DNA from: Balaenoptera acutorostrata
Taxonomy: Eukaryota > Chordata > Mammalia > Artiodactyla > Balaenopteridae
Direction: 5' to 3'
Assembly (NCBI RefSeq): GCF_949987535.1
Contig: NC_080075.1
Span: 58,749,636 to 58,813,635, forward strand
DNA length: 64,000 nucleotides
Shown here: one piece after another, positions 24,166 to 35,874 of the stretch
Numbering within the stretch: the stretch's first letter is position 1
How the letters are laid out: every line of letters begins with the position of its first letter
Position numbers and translations under genes: made by a program
Notes under the pieces: model-generated
What the model was told of the DNA's origin: nothing
The model's database searches: none
What the model saw: only the letters and a program-made list of their open reading frames with translations

Positions 24166-24685
24166 ACCAGACCCTCCCCTTTATGGCCATTCTGTGGCCA
24201 AACCAAAGGGTCAGCCACAAAAGCAGCCTCTACATCACTGTCAGGATGCTAGGTGACATTATCATCTCAGAAACAACAGTTTGGAGTTGGACAAATCTGG
24301 CCTCCCTGTTCCATTCATCAGGTGATGAGTTGTTGGATCATATGATGTGATTATACTTGTTCACCCACAGTCAAGGCTCCGGAGAGTCTACACTTGGCAA
24401 CCACCATGGACATGGAGATGAAAAGGGTGATGTTTAGGCTTTGTGGAATCCCAGGTTAAAAATCATGTCCTAGAGTCCATTTGGGTTTACCTCAGAGAGA
24501 AAGGTGGCCATCTCCTTCAGTTTCAAAATAGATTGTTATACCTAGTCAGTAATATTTATCCAGGTGTAACACAAAATGTCGGCAATGGCACAGCTAGCTA
24601 ATAGAAAATATAAAGCTATTTGATTGTCCATTTCCACTGGACCAAAGAATTCAGATTTGTCCAATGAACCTCAAAAGCTATGGAA

Positions 24686-24969
24686 GGGCTTCCCTGGTGG
24701 CGCAGTGGTTGAGAATCTGCCTGCTAATGCAGGGGACACGGGTTTGAGCCCTGGTCTGGGAAGATCCCACATGCCGCGGAGCAACTAGGCCCGTGAGCCA
24801 CAACTACTGAGCCCGCGCGTCTGGAGCCTGTGCTCTGCAACAGGAGAGGCCGCGACAGTGAGAGGCCCGCGCACCATGATGAAGAGTGGGCCCCGCTCGC
24901 CGCAACTAGAGAAAGCCCTCGCACAGAAACGAAGACCCAACACAGCCAAAAATAAAAAAATTAAAAAAA
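24686..24969 (+). mobile_element. CHR-type SINE
   Basis: Starts 'gggcttccctggtggcgcag', with 'gatcccacatgccgcgg' and an A-rich tail. Perfect duplication 'aaaagctatggaa' at 24673-24685 and 24970-24982. Lies within the ERV-like block. Confidence 0.95.
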
Positions 24970-25360
24970 AAAAGCTATGGAAAATTATTTATAACATCAA
25001 CTAAGGTTAATAGTGCATTTCTGTCTTTCTTTTTCAGTGATATAGCCCTCATTATAGAAATCACCATTTGGATGGTGCACATAAAAAGTGAATCAATATT
25101 TCTTCCAGGTAGTTTTCTAGAATAGCTTATGTGACTTCATTTTGTAAGTTCCTGGAGGCATGCTTCAGTGAGACATGTTCCACAGAAGGTGTTGGGATCT
25201 TAAATACCTAAGCATTTCTAAGAAGTTAAGGCTTGATTTCCACACAAAAAAATAGTCCTCTAGTGGGGCATAGACTGTGTTGAGGATGTAGGTGCCTAAT
25301 GATAGAGCTGGATAATCTCTTGACACCTCTTATGGGTAGAACCAAAATAATAATAATAAT

Positions 25361-25665
25361 AGGACTTCCTTGGTGGTGCAGTGGTTAAGAATCCGCCTGC
25401 CAATGCAGGGGACACAGGTTCGATCCCTGGTCCGGGAAGATCCCACATGCCGCGGAGCAACTAAACCCATGTGCCACAACTACTGAGCCCACGTGCCACA
25501 ACTACTGAAGCCCGTGCACACCTAGAGCCCATGCTCTGCAACAAGAGAAGCCGCCGCAATGAGAAGCCCACGCACTGCAACGAAGAGTAGCTCCCGCTCG
25601 CTGCAACTAGAGAAAGCCCATGTGCAGCGATGAAGACCCAATGCAGCCAAAAATAAATAAATAAA
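25361..25665 (+). mobile_element. CHR-type SINE
   Basis: Starts 'ggacttccttggtggtgcag', B-box-like 'ggttcgatccctggtccggg', tail 'aaataaataaataaattta'. Flanks are AATAAT-rich on both sides ('aaaataataataataat' and 'ataataaacatgataatg'), so the duplication is blurred. Confidence 0.9.
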
Positions 25666-26129
25666 TTTATAAAAATGATAATAAACATGATAATGACCAA
25701 AGACATTTTCTAAATAAAACTTATGCTGTGGAGAAGCAGCTATACTATCAGCAACTATTGCCACAAAATAGCAAAGTAGAAAGAAATAGGCAAAAATTAA
25801 AGGAAGAGTGTTAGACAAAGGAGAGTGTTAATTTGTGACTTCCCGCATCTGAGCCATCTTATTCTGAAGATCTGGAAGCATGTCTGTTTCATGCTGTCTT
25901 CTGCTTAACATGAAGGTCTCAGGTTAGAGTCTCCTTCTGAAGATCTTCTGCTTCTGGGGGATCCTTAAGCATCCTCACTGGGAAATTATTGTTCGTGATG
26001 GCCTTCCAGTTGCCAGGGGTGATTTGTGTTTCTTTAATTGGGAAGCATACATCCAAAAATCAAACCCTTGGAGTTTTACTGCTCTCCTAGGTATTAGCAG
26101 TAACTGATAATGTCTTTTTCCATCAGGGT

Positions 26130-26490
26130 CCAAGGGCTGTGTTTCTATGATGTTTCTTCCAAAAACGAAGTTTTAGTTTGTGCAGGCATGGAGTAGGAGG
26201 ACGTTAATAATAAAACTGGCCTATTGTATTGACCCCTTGCAGTACTTGGCTATTGCTACTCCTAACAGGGTAGAGTCAAGGATTGGAGGTGATAGTCCTA
26301 GATGCTTGGGGAGGCCTGTTACTAACTTATTAGGAGACAGTTGATGTACTCTCAAAGCAGTTCATCTTACTGTCATTAAGGCCAAGGGCAGGACTTTGGA
26401 CCAGGGAAATTCAGTTGTTTCTGAAAGCTGGGCTAAGTTTAATTTGAAAATTCCATTCATCCTTCTACTTTGCCTGAAGACTGGGGGTGG
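26130..26490 (-). pseudogene. Retroviral integrase C-terminal remnant
   Basis: The minus strand reads, with stops and frame breaks, a short stretch resembling the carboxyl part of gammaretrovirus-type integrase: a GKVE-like start, then a Trp and a Leu-Pro-Leu-Ala pattern, then a basic LSP/PN-type segment. It is heavily mutated and not translatable. Its direction agrees with the two LTR-like blocks. Confidence 0.5.
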
Positions 26491-26867
26491 TATGGACAGA
26501 GGAATTTTAAGTAAGCAGTACTGTCTTCTTGCAGAACTCTTTAATGATCATCTTAGTAATACGAGGATACTCATTACTACAGCAGTAGACGGGACCCCTC
26601 CAGTAGGAAACGCAAAACTGAATGGCTTGTTCTGATGCTCTTCAACAAGGAAAGGTTTCAACAAATCTAAATACAAACATGCCCCCAAAGCCAACAACAA
26701 ACAAAAACAAAAACAGCAGGACATATTCATATTCCATTAAAAGGGATAATTGTATGACATTCATTTGGAAGTTTTCTAATGGGCCTTGAGGTCTTGATTC
26801 CCAAGCATGCCCCACCTTTACTGTTTTGCCAAGATTATGTTGTTGGCAGGTGAGGTATGCACTAGAG

Positions 26868-27085
26868 CAGGGTTCAATAAACTATAGCCCACAGGCCAAT
26901 TCTGGCCCAGGGACTTTTTTTGTAAATAAGGTTTTGCTGGGACACAGTCATGCCTATCTGGACCGTCTATCACTGCTTTTGCACCCCAATGGCAGAACTG
27001 AAGAGTTGCAACAGAAACCGTGTGTCCCACAGAGCCTAAAACATTGACAATTTGGCCCTTTACAGAAAAAGTTTCTTGATTCCTG
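26868..27085 (+). mobile_element. hAT-Charlie-type non-autonomous DNA transposon
   Basis: Left end 'cagggttcaataaac' and right end 'gtttcttgattcctg' are imperfect inverted repeats. The inside carries 'ggccaattctggcccaggga', 'ggttttgctgggacacagtc' and 'tttggccctttacagaaaaa'. Eight-base flanks 'cactagag' and 'gtctaagg' fit the degenerate nTCTAGAn target of hAT elements. Confidence 0.75.
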
Positions 27086-27689
27086 GTCTAAGGCACCATT
27101 ATGATGGGCCACTTGGGTCATATTGTAAGTAAGTTCCCAAACCTGGCCACTCTAATTCCAGACTGTTCTTGGAGGGGTTCTGCCACATTGTAAAATATGC
27201 ACAAGAATTTGGGTTACAATGAGAATCCTACAAAGAGTGGGCCTCCAGCCTAGTGGAGAAGCAGACTTGGACTGAGATGACCCCATGTAAGTTAATAACA
27301 GTTGGACAAATGAGTTGCTTCTGCACCTCCTGTCTCGGGCTCCCAACCAGAGGGGAGCTATCTCCAGCTGCAGTCCCTCAGCCAAAGAGGTTTTTGGAAA
27401 TTTTGTCTCACACATCTACCCTCTGGGACACAAACTCAGGATGGAGGCAAACATTTTCAGACAGAGAGCCAAGCTGAAGTTCATCCTCTGAAGGTCACCA
27501 ACCAAGCAAGACCTTAAACTGGTTGGTCCTTGGGGCTGGTTTTGGCCATCGACTTATTGGTACTCATCTGCTGACAATGCTATGGCCTTTTCCCCTTAGA
27601 GACAAAGAAAGTTTAGGACTAAACAGGACAAGACAAAGGTGAGATCAGATGAATAATGTCTAAATTGGAGAAAACCCTTGTTCAGTTAG

Positions 27690-28005
27690 AGAAAATTGCT
27701 CTGATAGAAGGAAAACTGACTTTTATTGACTTAGTGCAGCACGGGAGAACACTATACTGACAATTCTTAAATGACATCTTGTTAGGAGAAATGAATGCAT
27801 TTTATTTTACTCCTCCTTGTGGGGCTCAGAAGCTCCTAGAGCAGGATATCAAAATAGGACACACGCTTAGACTGGTTAATTTCTTAAGGCGAGGGTCAGT
27901 GTATAAAAGGCAAGGTTCTAAGCAAAAAAAGGAAGTCTTGTACTAGTCACCAGGTCTTCTGATGTTGCTACTGCACAACTGATGCGAACTTCTGGTTCTT
28001 ACCAG
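27690..28005 (-). repeat. LTR-like block, putative 5' LTR
   Basis: Partner of 23860-24165: 'cttttattgac', 'catcttgttaggagaaatga', 'taatttcttaaggcgagggt', 'gcacaactgatgcg' and 'ctggttcttacc' in the same order. Contains 'tataaaagg' on the plus strand. Two consecutive hairpins (27987-28010 and 28009-28025) mark its right edge. Confidence 0.5.
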
Positions 28006-28380
28006 AAGTTTGGGCAATGCCCAAATGGGGAAAAAAGCAAGCTGAGGATGGGGATAGGAATCGAATTGGCCCAGAGACGTGGTTTGCAACCTGATCAGAA
28101 GACCTTAAATACTAAGCCAAAGAATATGGACTGCATCCTATGGGCAAAGGGACATTTCAGGCCAGGAAGTAATGTGACAGACCCAGTGCTGTGGGAAGAT
28201 TACTTTGACATCTGTGATGGAGATGATTAAGAGGGAGGAGACCCTGGAAGCAGCAAACTGAGGCCTGAGCAGCTTCAGAGCTTTCAGAGAGAGGCTCACA
28301 CCCTCTGGGTTTGATTCCTGGCTCAGTTGCTCTGCTAAGACTGAGCAAATCCTGCTGTGGAAGACTGCTGGTTGCCTCCC
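28006..28380 (+). repeat. Old repeat piece in otherwise single-copy DNA
   Basis: 'tggactgcatcctatgggca', 'ggaagtaatgtgacagaccc' and 'gattactttgacatctgtga' resemble the old repeat family at 1690-2600. The rest has no assignment. Confidence 0.35.
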
Positions 28381-28384
28381 AATA

Positions 28385-29150
28385 TCCACTTCCCCCTCTC
28401 TCCTTTCTAAAAAAATCTTGAGTTTGTCTGGGGCAGCAAAATTCCCTGTTAAAAATATTCACCTCCTCCAAATCTAGCTGAAGATGTCCATATTTCTGGC
28501 CAATGAGGCATACAAAGAATTTTATAGTGGGGCTTCTGGATAAAAAGACATTGATCCAGCCAGCACAAATTTTTTCCTTACCCACTTCTTCCAGCCTGGA
28601 ACTCAGTTGTGAAGCCTGGAAGTGGTGCAGCCATTTGTGACCATGAGGATAAAAGCTACAAGTCAAGGATGGCAGAGCAGGAAGATAGCAGAAGTCTTGA
28701 TTCTTTTTTTTAATTAATTAATTTATTTATTTATTATTTTTAGCTGTGTTGGGTCTTCGTTTCTGTGCGAGGGCTTTCTCTAGTTGTGGCAAGTGGGGGC
28801 CACTCTTCATCGCGGTGCACGGGCCTCTCACTGTCGTGGCCTCTCTTGTTGCGGAGCACAGGCTCCAGACGCGCAGGCTCAGTAGTTGTGGCTCACGGGC
28901 CCAGTTGCTCCGCGGCATGTGGGATCTTCCCAGACCGGGGCTCGAACCTGTGTCCCCTGCATTGGCAGGCAGATTCTCAACCACTGCGCCACCAGGGAAG
29001 CCCAGAAGTCTTGATTCTTAATGACTTTCTTGAACAGCTGTACCAACCTGGACTGCCTATCTCTAGACTTCTTATTATGTAAGAAAAATAACTGTGTAAC
29101 TTGTTTAAGGTTTATCTTAAGCAGCCAAATGTAATTCCTAACTGATATAC
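28385..29150 (+). repeat. Ancient LTR/MER-like repeat, split by a SINE
   Basis: 'ttctggccaatgaggcatac', 'gcagccatttgtgaccatga', 'ggataaaagctacaagtcaa' before the SINE and 'ctggactgcctatctctaga', 'cttcttattatgtaagaaaa', 'taattcctaactgatataca' after it follow one common mammal-wide repeat. Its exact class is not settled from sight. Confidence 0.5.
28706..29002 (-). mobile_element. CHR-type SINE, minus strand
   Basis: Tail at the left ('taattaattaatttatttat') and head at the right ('actgcgccaccagggaagcc'). Perfect 17-bp duplication 'cagaagtcttgattctt' at 28689-28705 and 29003-29019. Confidence 0.96.
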
Positions 29151-29409
29151 ATGGCTACCCTGAATGCCTCACTTTCTCCCTCTTTTCATGATCTCACAGC
29201 CTGGCACAGGAATGGATTATCCATCTACCATGTGCTTTTCAGAAGCTGCCCACAAGAACAGCTGAAGAGGCCCTCAGTCTATACTGCCCCCTTGGTCCCA
29301 ACTCTCTCAGCCTTGCAGGGCCTCCCTAGCTTGCCTGGATCCTCCAGAGACCAGAAGGCAATGCCAGCTGGGACAGCCCTAGGAGACCAGATCTCCAGCT
29401 GTGAATCCA

Positions 29410-29545
29410 AGGCAAGAGTCCTAGACCAGCAGTCAGAAGTCCTGGGATGCCGGACCACCTCTGCTACTAATCAGGACATGACCTTGACCCAGTCACTCCC
29501 AATTCCCTTGGGCCTCAGTCACCCTATCTTTGGAATGTGGGGACC
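29410..29545 (+). repeat. MIR SINE relic
   Basis: 'gtcagaagtcctgggatgcc', 'gaccttgacccagtcactcc' and 'gggcctcagtcaccctatct' in MIR order. Confidence 0.6.
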
Positions 29546-29599
29546 GAGCTAGGTCAAAGTTTTCAAAGTATGCATCCATTAGTTTGCATTTAACTGTAA

Positions 29600-30060
29600 A
29601 TAATAAAAGCAAGCAAAAAACAAACGGCAAAAACCAAAAACAAAAAGATAGTGTATTCAAACAGGCTTAAACAATAAAGAAAGTTATCATCTGATAAAGT
29701 CCAGAGACAGGACCACTCCAGGGCTGGTATGGTCAGCTGCCCACCAATGTCGTCAGGCACTCTGCAGTTCTCCATGGATTAGCTTTGTCCTTGATCTGGC
29801 TTCCTTCAGGGGCACAGGATGGCTACCACAGTACCAGGCAGCACAACCAACGCACACCCCTAGCCAAGAATGAAGTGAATCCATCTTTCTTGTGTTTGAG
29901 TTTTAGGAGCAAGAAGTTTTTCCCACAAGGCCCTATCAGACTTCCTTTTACCGCTCATTGGCCAGAAGTGCCTGTTTCCAACCAATCACAGAAAAGGAAA
30001 GATGGGATCGCCATCTGGTCTGAACATATTCTGGAGAGCCAACCATGACCAATACAGAAA
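29600..30060 (+). repeat. Old MER-like repeat
   Basis: 'aaacaggcttaaacaataaa', 'ccagggctggtatggtcagc', 'tttaccgctcattggccaga' and 'tttccaaccaatcacagaaa' fit a common mammal-wide repeat with 'ggctt-aaacaa' and 'cattggcc-aatca' landmarks. Similar pieces occur at 41935-42290 and 62385-62900. Confidence 0.45.
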
Positions 30061-31045
30061 GGGAGCCCTCCCCTCTAAAGAAATACCACATGACCCCATG
30101 ACACAGAGCAGATAAAAGCAGAGGCCCTTGGAATGAAGTCAGGAATGGGAAGAAGGCTAGCCCCACTCCTACTGTCCTCAAAGTCCCAGTCACAGAACCC
30201 TGGAGCCTTTAACACCAGTTAGAAAGCCACTGGGCTTGATCTCTAAGGCAGCTTCTCACTCCAACACCCCATGGGTCTCTGCTTCTATGATTAACGGCTC
30301 TAGCAGAATGGGGTCAATAAGAAAGGGGAAACTACCCACATCCCCTGAGGTCACCCTGAAGATGGGGCCAGTCAAGGGGCCTGGGGCTTCTTCGAGCCTG
30401 GCTACAGCTAGGAAAACTCCATGGAGTGTGTTGTACACTCATCATAGTGACACACATTCATACAACCTTTCCCAGTTTGCAGGCACACATAATCTCATCC
30501 AGTCTAGGAAGCCGCCCTATAAGCAGTGTATGGCACAGATGGCTCTAAACTAGAGCCACAGAGGTGGGGAAACCGAGGCGTACAACAAGGAGGCCTTGGC
30601 TCGCAAAGCCAGGGTCTGGAAGAGGCTAGCTGGAACCATAGGCTGCCAGTTTGGCCTAAGGGTGAGTGACGCTCCTGGGAAATTAAGGATGCAAGGAAAA
30701 AAGACATAGGCATGACAGCAAGGCCCCAGATCACGGAGGCACGGGCTTGCTGGCTGGGTGATTGGGTCTCTCAGTCTCCCTGAGCCCCACTCCCCTCAGG
30801 GTCACTGGGAGGACAGGGGGAGCCCTGTGAAGGGTTGTTTAAAAGAGCTGTGGGATCTTCCAGGCTGAGGCTGCAGACAGCTTGGGGAGGTCAAGCTCTG
30901 TTTCCTTACTTCAGACTATACCTGAAGGAAGACTGGGCCCAAACCACAGACTGCCACCCTGAGCCTGGCCACCACCTCCTCCTGGGCCCAGCACCTCCCC
31001 CACTCCCTGGAGGCAGGCGGCTGCTAAGGGCGCTCCCCACAAGCT
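30061..31045. other. Single-copy DNA, nothing recognised
   Basis: Frames of 60-105 codons without family pattern. 'cacattcatacaacctttcc' to 'atctcatccagtctagg' (about 30452-30510) may be a weak antisense MIR. Confidence 0.35.
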
Positions 31046-31049
31046 GGTT

Positions 31050-31135
31050 CATTAAAGATCTGCTCTGTCGAGCAGCAATCAAAATAAACAGACCAGCCTG
31101 AAAGCCAGGGAACTAAAAACCAATTAAGAGGGAAT
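31050..31135. promoter_or_regulatory. Candidate regulatory motif cluster
   Basis: 'ttcattaaagatctgc', 'gcaatcaaaataaaca' (forkhead-like) and 'aaaaaccaattaagag' (homeodomain-like) occur in single-copy DNA. Inference only. Confidence 0.2.
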
Positions 31136-31720
31136 GGAGATGGAAGGAGGGGTGGGAGCAGGGTGGTGGGGAAAGAGGCCGGGGCTTTCCAAAGACTCAG
31201 TTCCCATGGCAGCCAGCTTCCAAAATAGTCTGGGAATGAAAAATAATGAAAACCACAGCGGAGAGAAAAGCGATCCTGGCAGGAGAGTCCCGACCTCGGG
31301 ATTGGCTAAATCCCCTTGCTCCTGGCTCCCGGAGGGCGCCTCGGTGGGTCAGAGCAGCGGTGACCTGTCCCTCCCCCCCACCCGCCCAGCCGGTCCTCTT
31401 TCCCTCTCAAGGCTGTGAATGGTGCAGACCCTCGCAGGCCCTGCTGCCAAGGCCCCAGGGTGAAGGAGCCACAGTCAACACCTGCCCCACGGGGAAACGG
31501 CGATGGAGGTGGGGAGGGCTAGGGACAAGACCGGAAGGGGAAGTTCAGGGCACCAGGAGGTCTGCCAGCCTGGTTTCAGAGGGCTTCCTGGAGGAAGTGA
31601 CATTCAGACTGAGATCTGAAGTAAGAGCTGGCCAAGAAATGAACACAAGGAAGAGCGCCTCAGGAAGAGAGAAGAGGAACAGAAAAGGCCCGGGAGTGGA
31701 GGAGCGGGAGAGAGAAACAC
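31136..31720. other. GC-rich single-copy DNA with an old repeat piece
   Basis: CpG is fairly frequent at 31250-31520. 'gggcttcctggaggaagtga' with 'cattcagactgagatctgaa' (31578-31620) resembles the 5' part of the old repeat family seen at 1690-2600 and 15640-16330. A 162-codon frame (31246-31734) reads through both and has no domain. Confidence 0.35.
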
Positions 31721-31724
31721 CACA

Positions 31725-31885
31725 AGTTGGGTAGGGCTGACAATTACTGAGCTGGGCATGCTCTGTGGCAAGCTGAGTGCTTTTTATGCACTGAATCCTG
31801 AGTGGGAAGAACCCCAGCAGGCTGCGACTCCCTGATTTTGTAAAGGTGGTGGAGCCGGGATCCCAGCCCACATCTGTGGACACTA
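31725..31885 (-). repeat. MIR SINE relic
   Basis: 'caattactgagctgggcatg', 'ttttatgcactgaatcctga' and 'ggtggagccgggatcccagc' fit antisense MIR. Confidence 0.6.
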
Positions 31886-32670
31886 CACCTGCCCTCTTTC
31901 CCCTCTGCCTGGAGCCGGGCCTTCCGGGGAGCCCCCAGTACCCCGCCCCTTCCCCTACCCGGGTGACAGGGGGCCCTGCGTGGCGTTTCTAGCATCACTT
32001 CCTAATGAGATCTCCGAGGAGGCCCCTCAGCCCACCAGGAGGCATCACCGGGGGCATCACCGTCTAACCAGCTCCAGACCCCCTTGTGGTCTGGTTTCTG
32101 TTTCATTGGTGAGGCAACAGGAAAGCTGAGATCCTATTAAGCTGACTTGCAGTTGCCAAAAAGGAATAACGGCCAAAATTAAGTTAACCCTTTCACACCC
32201 CCTCGCTTCCTGAGCCACAGAAATAAGAGCCCTGAACCATATTACCATCAAGGGAAGCAACACCTCAGCCCCAGGGGAATGGGTTCCCAGGCCCAGAGGG
32301 ACACCTGGCCTCCTCAGGAGGCCGGACCGGTCGGGAGCCTGTTCTGCACCAGCGTAAGCAACGGTGTGATAACGGGCAGTGCCCTGCCCACCAGCACTTA
32401 CTCAGCGGACGGGCTCCTAGTTGGGAAGCAGGACTGCGCTAACTGGATCTGGGTCCTCCAAACAGGAAGAGGCAAGGTGAAGGCTGTGGAGTTCAGTGGC
32501 AGCTCTGAGGCTCTGACTTTTCACTCTCTTTCCAAGAAGCCAAGCCAGCACCAAGTGGGAGCCCACTGGAAACGCGGTGCACCTGAGAAGGCAAAAGCAC
32601 AGCCGTCAGATCCCAACTTAGTGTCCTCTGAAGTCTCTGAGCGGGACAAGGGGGACGTGGGCCAAGGAAA
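31886..32670. other. Single-copy DNA, nothing recognised
   Basis: No exon or repeat recognised. The 155-codon frame at 32279-32746 has no family pattern and runs into a MIR. Confidence 0.35.
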
Positions 32671-32674
32671 GAGC

Positions 32675-32955
32675 ACTGGACTCAATGTCCAGAAAGCTGG
32701 CTTTGAGCACAGGACCTGTCCTGTCCTCGTGGTGAATGAAGCATAGACTTTGTAATCAGGGGCCCCCAGGCATCAACCTTAGTTCCACCATCTGGTAGCT
32801 GTGTGATCATGGGCAAATGACTCCTCCTAAGCCTTGGTCTCCTCAACAGTAAATGGGCACAATAATACTGACCCCGTAGAGAGGGCCTCTATAAGGGTGA
32901 CAAAAGGTGCCAGAGTGCCCAGTGTAAGCTGGGGGTGGAGTAGGAACTCACGAGC
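32675..32955 (+). repeat. MIR SINE relics
   Basis: 'gtagctgtgtgatcatgggc', 'aagccttggtctcctcaaca' and 'agtaaatgggcacaataata' form a MIR core. An upstream 'agcactggactcaatgtcca' may be a second MIR head. Confidence 0.75.
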
Positions 32956-33304
32956 ATTCCTTCCTCCCCTAAGCCTCAGCTTCACCAACTGTAAAATGGG
33001 GTACCAACTCTCCTAGTTTAAGTGTGCAAAGCACTCGGAAAACTGCAAAGGCCTATGGATTCGTGCAAGGGGCCTCCGGCTGGGGAAGATGCTGAATTAC
33101 TCCCTTTCCAGCCCACACTACCCTCAGCATTTCTCTCACCTGCCATCAGCCGTAAGGCCTTCCTTACCCTGCACAGCCCCTTCCTGGGTGGCCTTAAGGA
33201 GTCTCTGCGGCCACAGAGTTAAAAGAACATTTATGGGGCAAACATGAGAAACTCACAGCAAGTATAAGAAATTGGGATTATGATGCACCCCCGCTCTCTG
33301 GCTT

Positions 33305-33420
33305 CCCACTTATTGTTGAAGGAGATGAGGCCCAGGCACAGAAGGTGGCCCTCCTGAAGTCACAGCTTGTAAGTGCCTGGGTTTGGAACCCCAGGGCTGT
33401 CCCACTCCAAGGCCAGTGCT
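33305..33420 (-). repeat. MIR SINE relic
   Basis: 'gagatgaggcccaggcacag', 'aagtcacagcttgtaagtgc' and 'ctgggtttggaaccccaggg' fit antisense MIR. Confidence 0.65.
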
Positions 33421-33659
33421 TCTGCCCCATCCACACCCCCAGTTCACTGGCTCAGTGACTCCCAGGCCTGAGGGGCCTGTGCAGGGCCAGCACAAGGAGC
33501 CTCCTGAGACCTGGGGTGGGTCCCTCCTTCTGTGGGTGCTGAGAGTGGTCACCCTTCCACCAACGGGAGAGGGTGACATGCTGAGTTACCGCTGGCTTCC
33601 TCGCTGGCCGAGGGCTGCCCGGAAGGAGCCCACAACGTGATGGGAAGGACAGCCTGCCC

Positions 33660-33850
33660 GGGAGGTGGTGACACTCAGCCCTGGGTTTGAATCTGCACTC
33701 AGCTGTGCACACTTGCACAACCCTGAACCTCTCTGGCTCTCAGTCACCTCAGCAGTACATCTGCAAATCCAGGAAAAACGCGCCCCATCTCACAGGCTGT
33801 GGGAAGACTGGAATGAGATGACTGACAGGTGTTGAAAACCGGCAAACCTT
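33660..33850 (+). repeat. MIR SINE relic
   Basis: 'ccctgggtttgaatctgcac', 'gaacctctctggctctcagt', 'ggaatgagatgactgacagg' in MIR order. Confidence 0.7.
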
Positions 33851-34925
33851 GTTGTCTTTCGTAATTAGCACACTCATTATTTGTTTGTGTTTCTAAGCAG
33901 CAGATTCACTAAGTGGGTTAAACAGCTTCTCACTCCCCACTCCTTGGGCCTCCCCATCCTGTTGACACTAGCCCTGCTTTGTGCGCCAACAGTGAGAAGA
34001 TGAACCCATGCCCGAGTCAGAACAGCCTGGGGGAGCAGAGTTGACTGCTTATCTCAAGTGCTGGCTGTGTTGACCCTGAGACAAACTGAGCCGCGAGAAG
34101 CCAAGTGTGGTTCCTCCGTCTGACTCTCATAAATTAATAAGACGACGTGTCAGGTCCATAGCCACCTGACACATTTGTGTGGGGCACGGTGCTCGCCCTT
34201 TACAGATAGAATCCTAGGAGCATCACGTCACAGCCCTGTGATGGAGCAGTGACTGACTTATTTCCTCCCTTCCTCCCTGCCTCCCCCCACTTCCTTCCTT
34301 CCCTCAGATTTCCACCTTTGATCCCCAAAGCCACATTTCCAGGCAGTCCCAGGGCTGTGCCAGGGGAGGAGGGACTGCTGGCCTCAGGGCCCCCATCCTG
34401 GGCAGGCAGGAAGGGCCCAGCCATCTGAGAGGACCCAGGGGAACTGACCCAGTCAGAGCAGCAAAGGGAACAGAGCAGGGGCAGATATCTGGGGCTCAGA
34501 GAAGGCGTTTGCTTGGAGATTTGGGGCACCAGGCCAAGCAGGGAAGCCCTTCTGCCTGGATGTCCCTGAAGGAACGTTTCCCAACCAGCCCCACAGATCC
34601 ACACCTCTAAAGCTAATGCCAGAGGCTCCCACAGCAAGGCCTGGGGCACCAGAGGCGCACAGTCAGGGAGTATCAAACCAAACCAACCAGGCAGTCAGAT
34701 GAAAAGGCAGCCTCCTCCAACATCAGAGGAAAGCAGGGGAAGCCCCCAGAGCTGAGGGGGGGCTCTGGCCCCGAGAAGCTGGATTCAGGGGCTGAGGGGA
34801 AGCCCCTCATCCTGGGGGGCTCTGAGGAACGCATGTCCCCTGGGCTCTAGGTGGCTGCACTCCCATGTCCCCGGGGGCCACAGAGAGATATGCTCAGCTC
34901 CCCTGGGTTCAAGGGGACCCTGTGT
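33851..34925. other. Single-copy DNA, nothing recognised
   Basis: No exon or repeat recognised. The 158-codon minus frame at 34200-34676 has no family pattern. Confidence 0.35.
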
Positions 34926-34927
34926 TT

Positions 34928-35065
34928 CTCACGGGTCATCCATTCAACCCTCACAGCCAACCCCATGAGGCAGGAATCATCATGCCCAGTTAAATCTAAA
35001 GAATCTGCAGCTCAGAGAGGTTAAGTAACTCACTCTGAGTCACACAGTGTCCTTGTCAGGTTCAT
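34928..35065 (-). repeat. MIR SINE relic
   Basis: 'caaccctcacagccaacccc', 'atgaggcaggaatcatcatg', 'cagctcagagaggttaagta' fit antisense MIR. Confidence 0.75.
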
Positions 35066-35860
35066 CTGGCCGCAAAGACCCTACATACTTACTGTTTGAT
35101 GGGATAAAATCATTAAACAGTGATTGTTCCCAGCTTCCCTCTTCCCCTCTCCTGCTAAAGGAACTCCGACTGACCCACCTCCTGGCCTCTCCTTCCCACC
35201 CTTGAAGTCATCCCTGCCGGGGAAGGTGGTTCCCTGGGCCTTTGAAAAGCAGAAATTGGAAGAAAAGGGGAAAGGAGAGAAAGGTCCGAGAGGCACTGGG
35301 TGGCTTTGAGGTGGAATTATGGGGAGAGGAGAAAGCTGTGTCTGGCGAGGCACAGAGGTGGAGAGATGTGTGGGCTCAGAAGTATCCGCTTTCATGACTG
35401 AGAAATCCAAGGACAGAACTGAAGTTCTAGTGACATCATGTTTGGCTTCTGAACTCTGTTCTCTTGAACCAACACCACTGAGGCTGGCCCCCATGAATCA
35501 CAGATGTGGAAGCATCTCATTTGTAAGGAGAGAGGAGGAAAGGAAAGGGAATTGGGACTGAGGCAAGGCAGAGACCAGCCTCCTCTCACAGCATCTTTGC
35601 TTTCCTTTGTGTGGTGTTCTCCTCTGTGCACTCACCACTTGCTTTGTTCACTTTTAGTTTCTGCTCCGGTATGACTTCGGTTAGCACACAGCCCACCATG
35701 GCCACCTGCAGCATCTCCTCAGTGCTCTTCTAGAATGATGACAATTCTGTTTGCGTTCCCACTGTGAACTATTTCATTGTACTCATGTTTCCTGGTTCAA
35801 AAATCATTTTCCCACAATTAGGTTTCTTTTTGAAGGTTTTATTTATCTTTAAAGCTTAAC
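35066..35860. other. Single-copy DNA, nothing recognised
   Basis: Frames at 35081-35494 (minus, 137 codons) and 35319-35561 have no recognisable content. Confidence 0.35.
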
Positions 35861-35874
35861 CTTCAGCTGTTCTT

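Larger units (their letters stand above)
23860..28010 (-). mobile_element. Old ERV1-like provirus, antisense, with secondary insertions
   Basis: Two diverged direct-repeat blocks at the ends look like LTRs. An integrase-like remnant on the minus strand at about 26130-26490 points the same way as the polyadenylation signals in both LTR-like blocks. Only about 1 kb separates the putative 5' LTR from the pol remnant, so gag and most of pol are deleted. Two SINEs (24686-24969, 25361-25665) and a hAT element (26868-27085) lie inside. No open viral reading frame survives. Family assignment and edges are inference. Confidence 0.55.
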
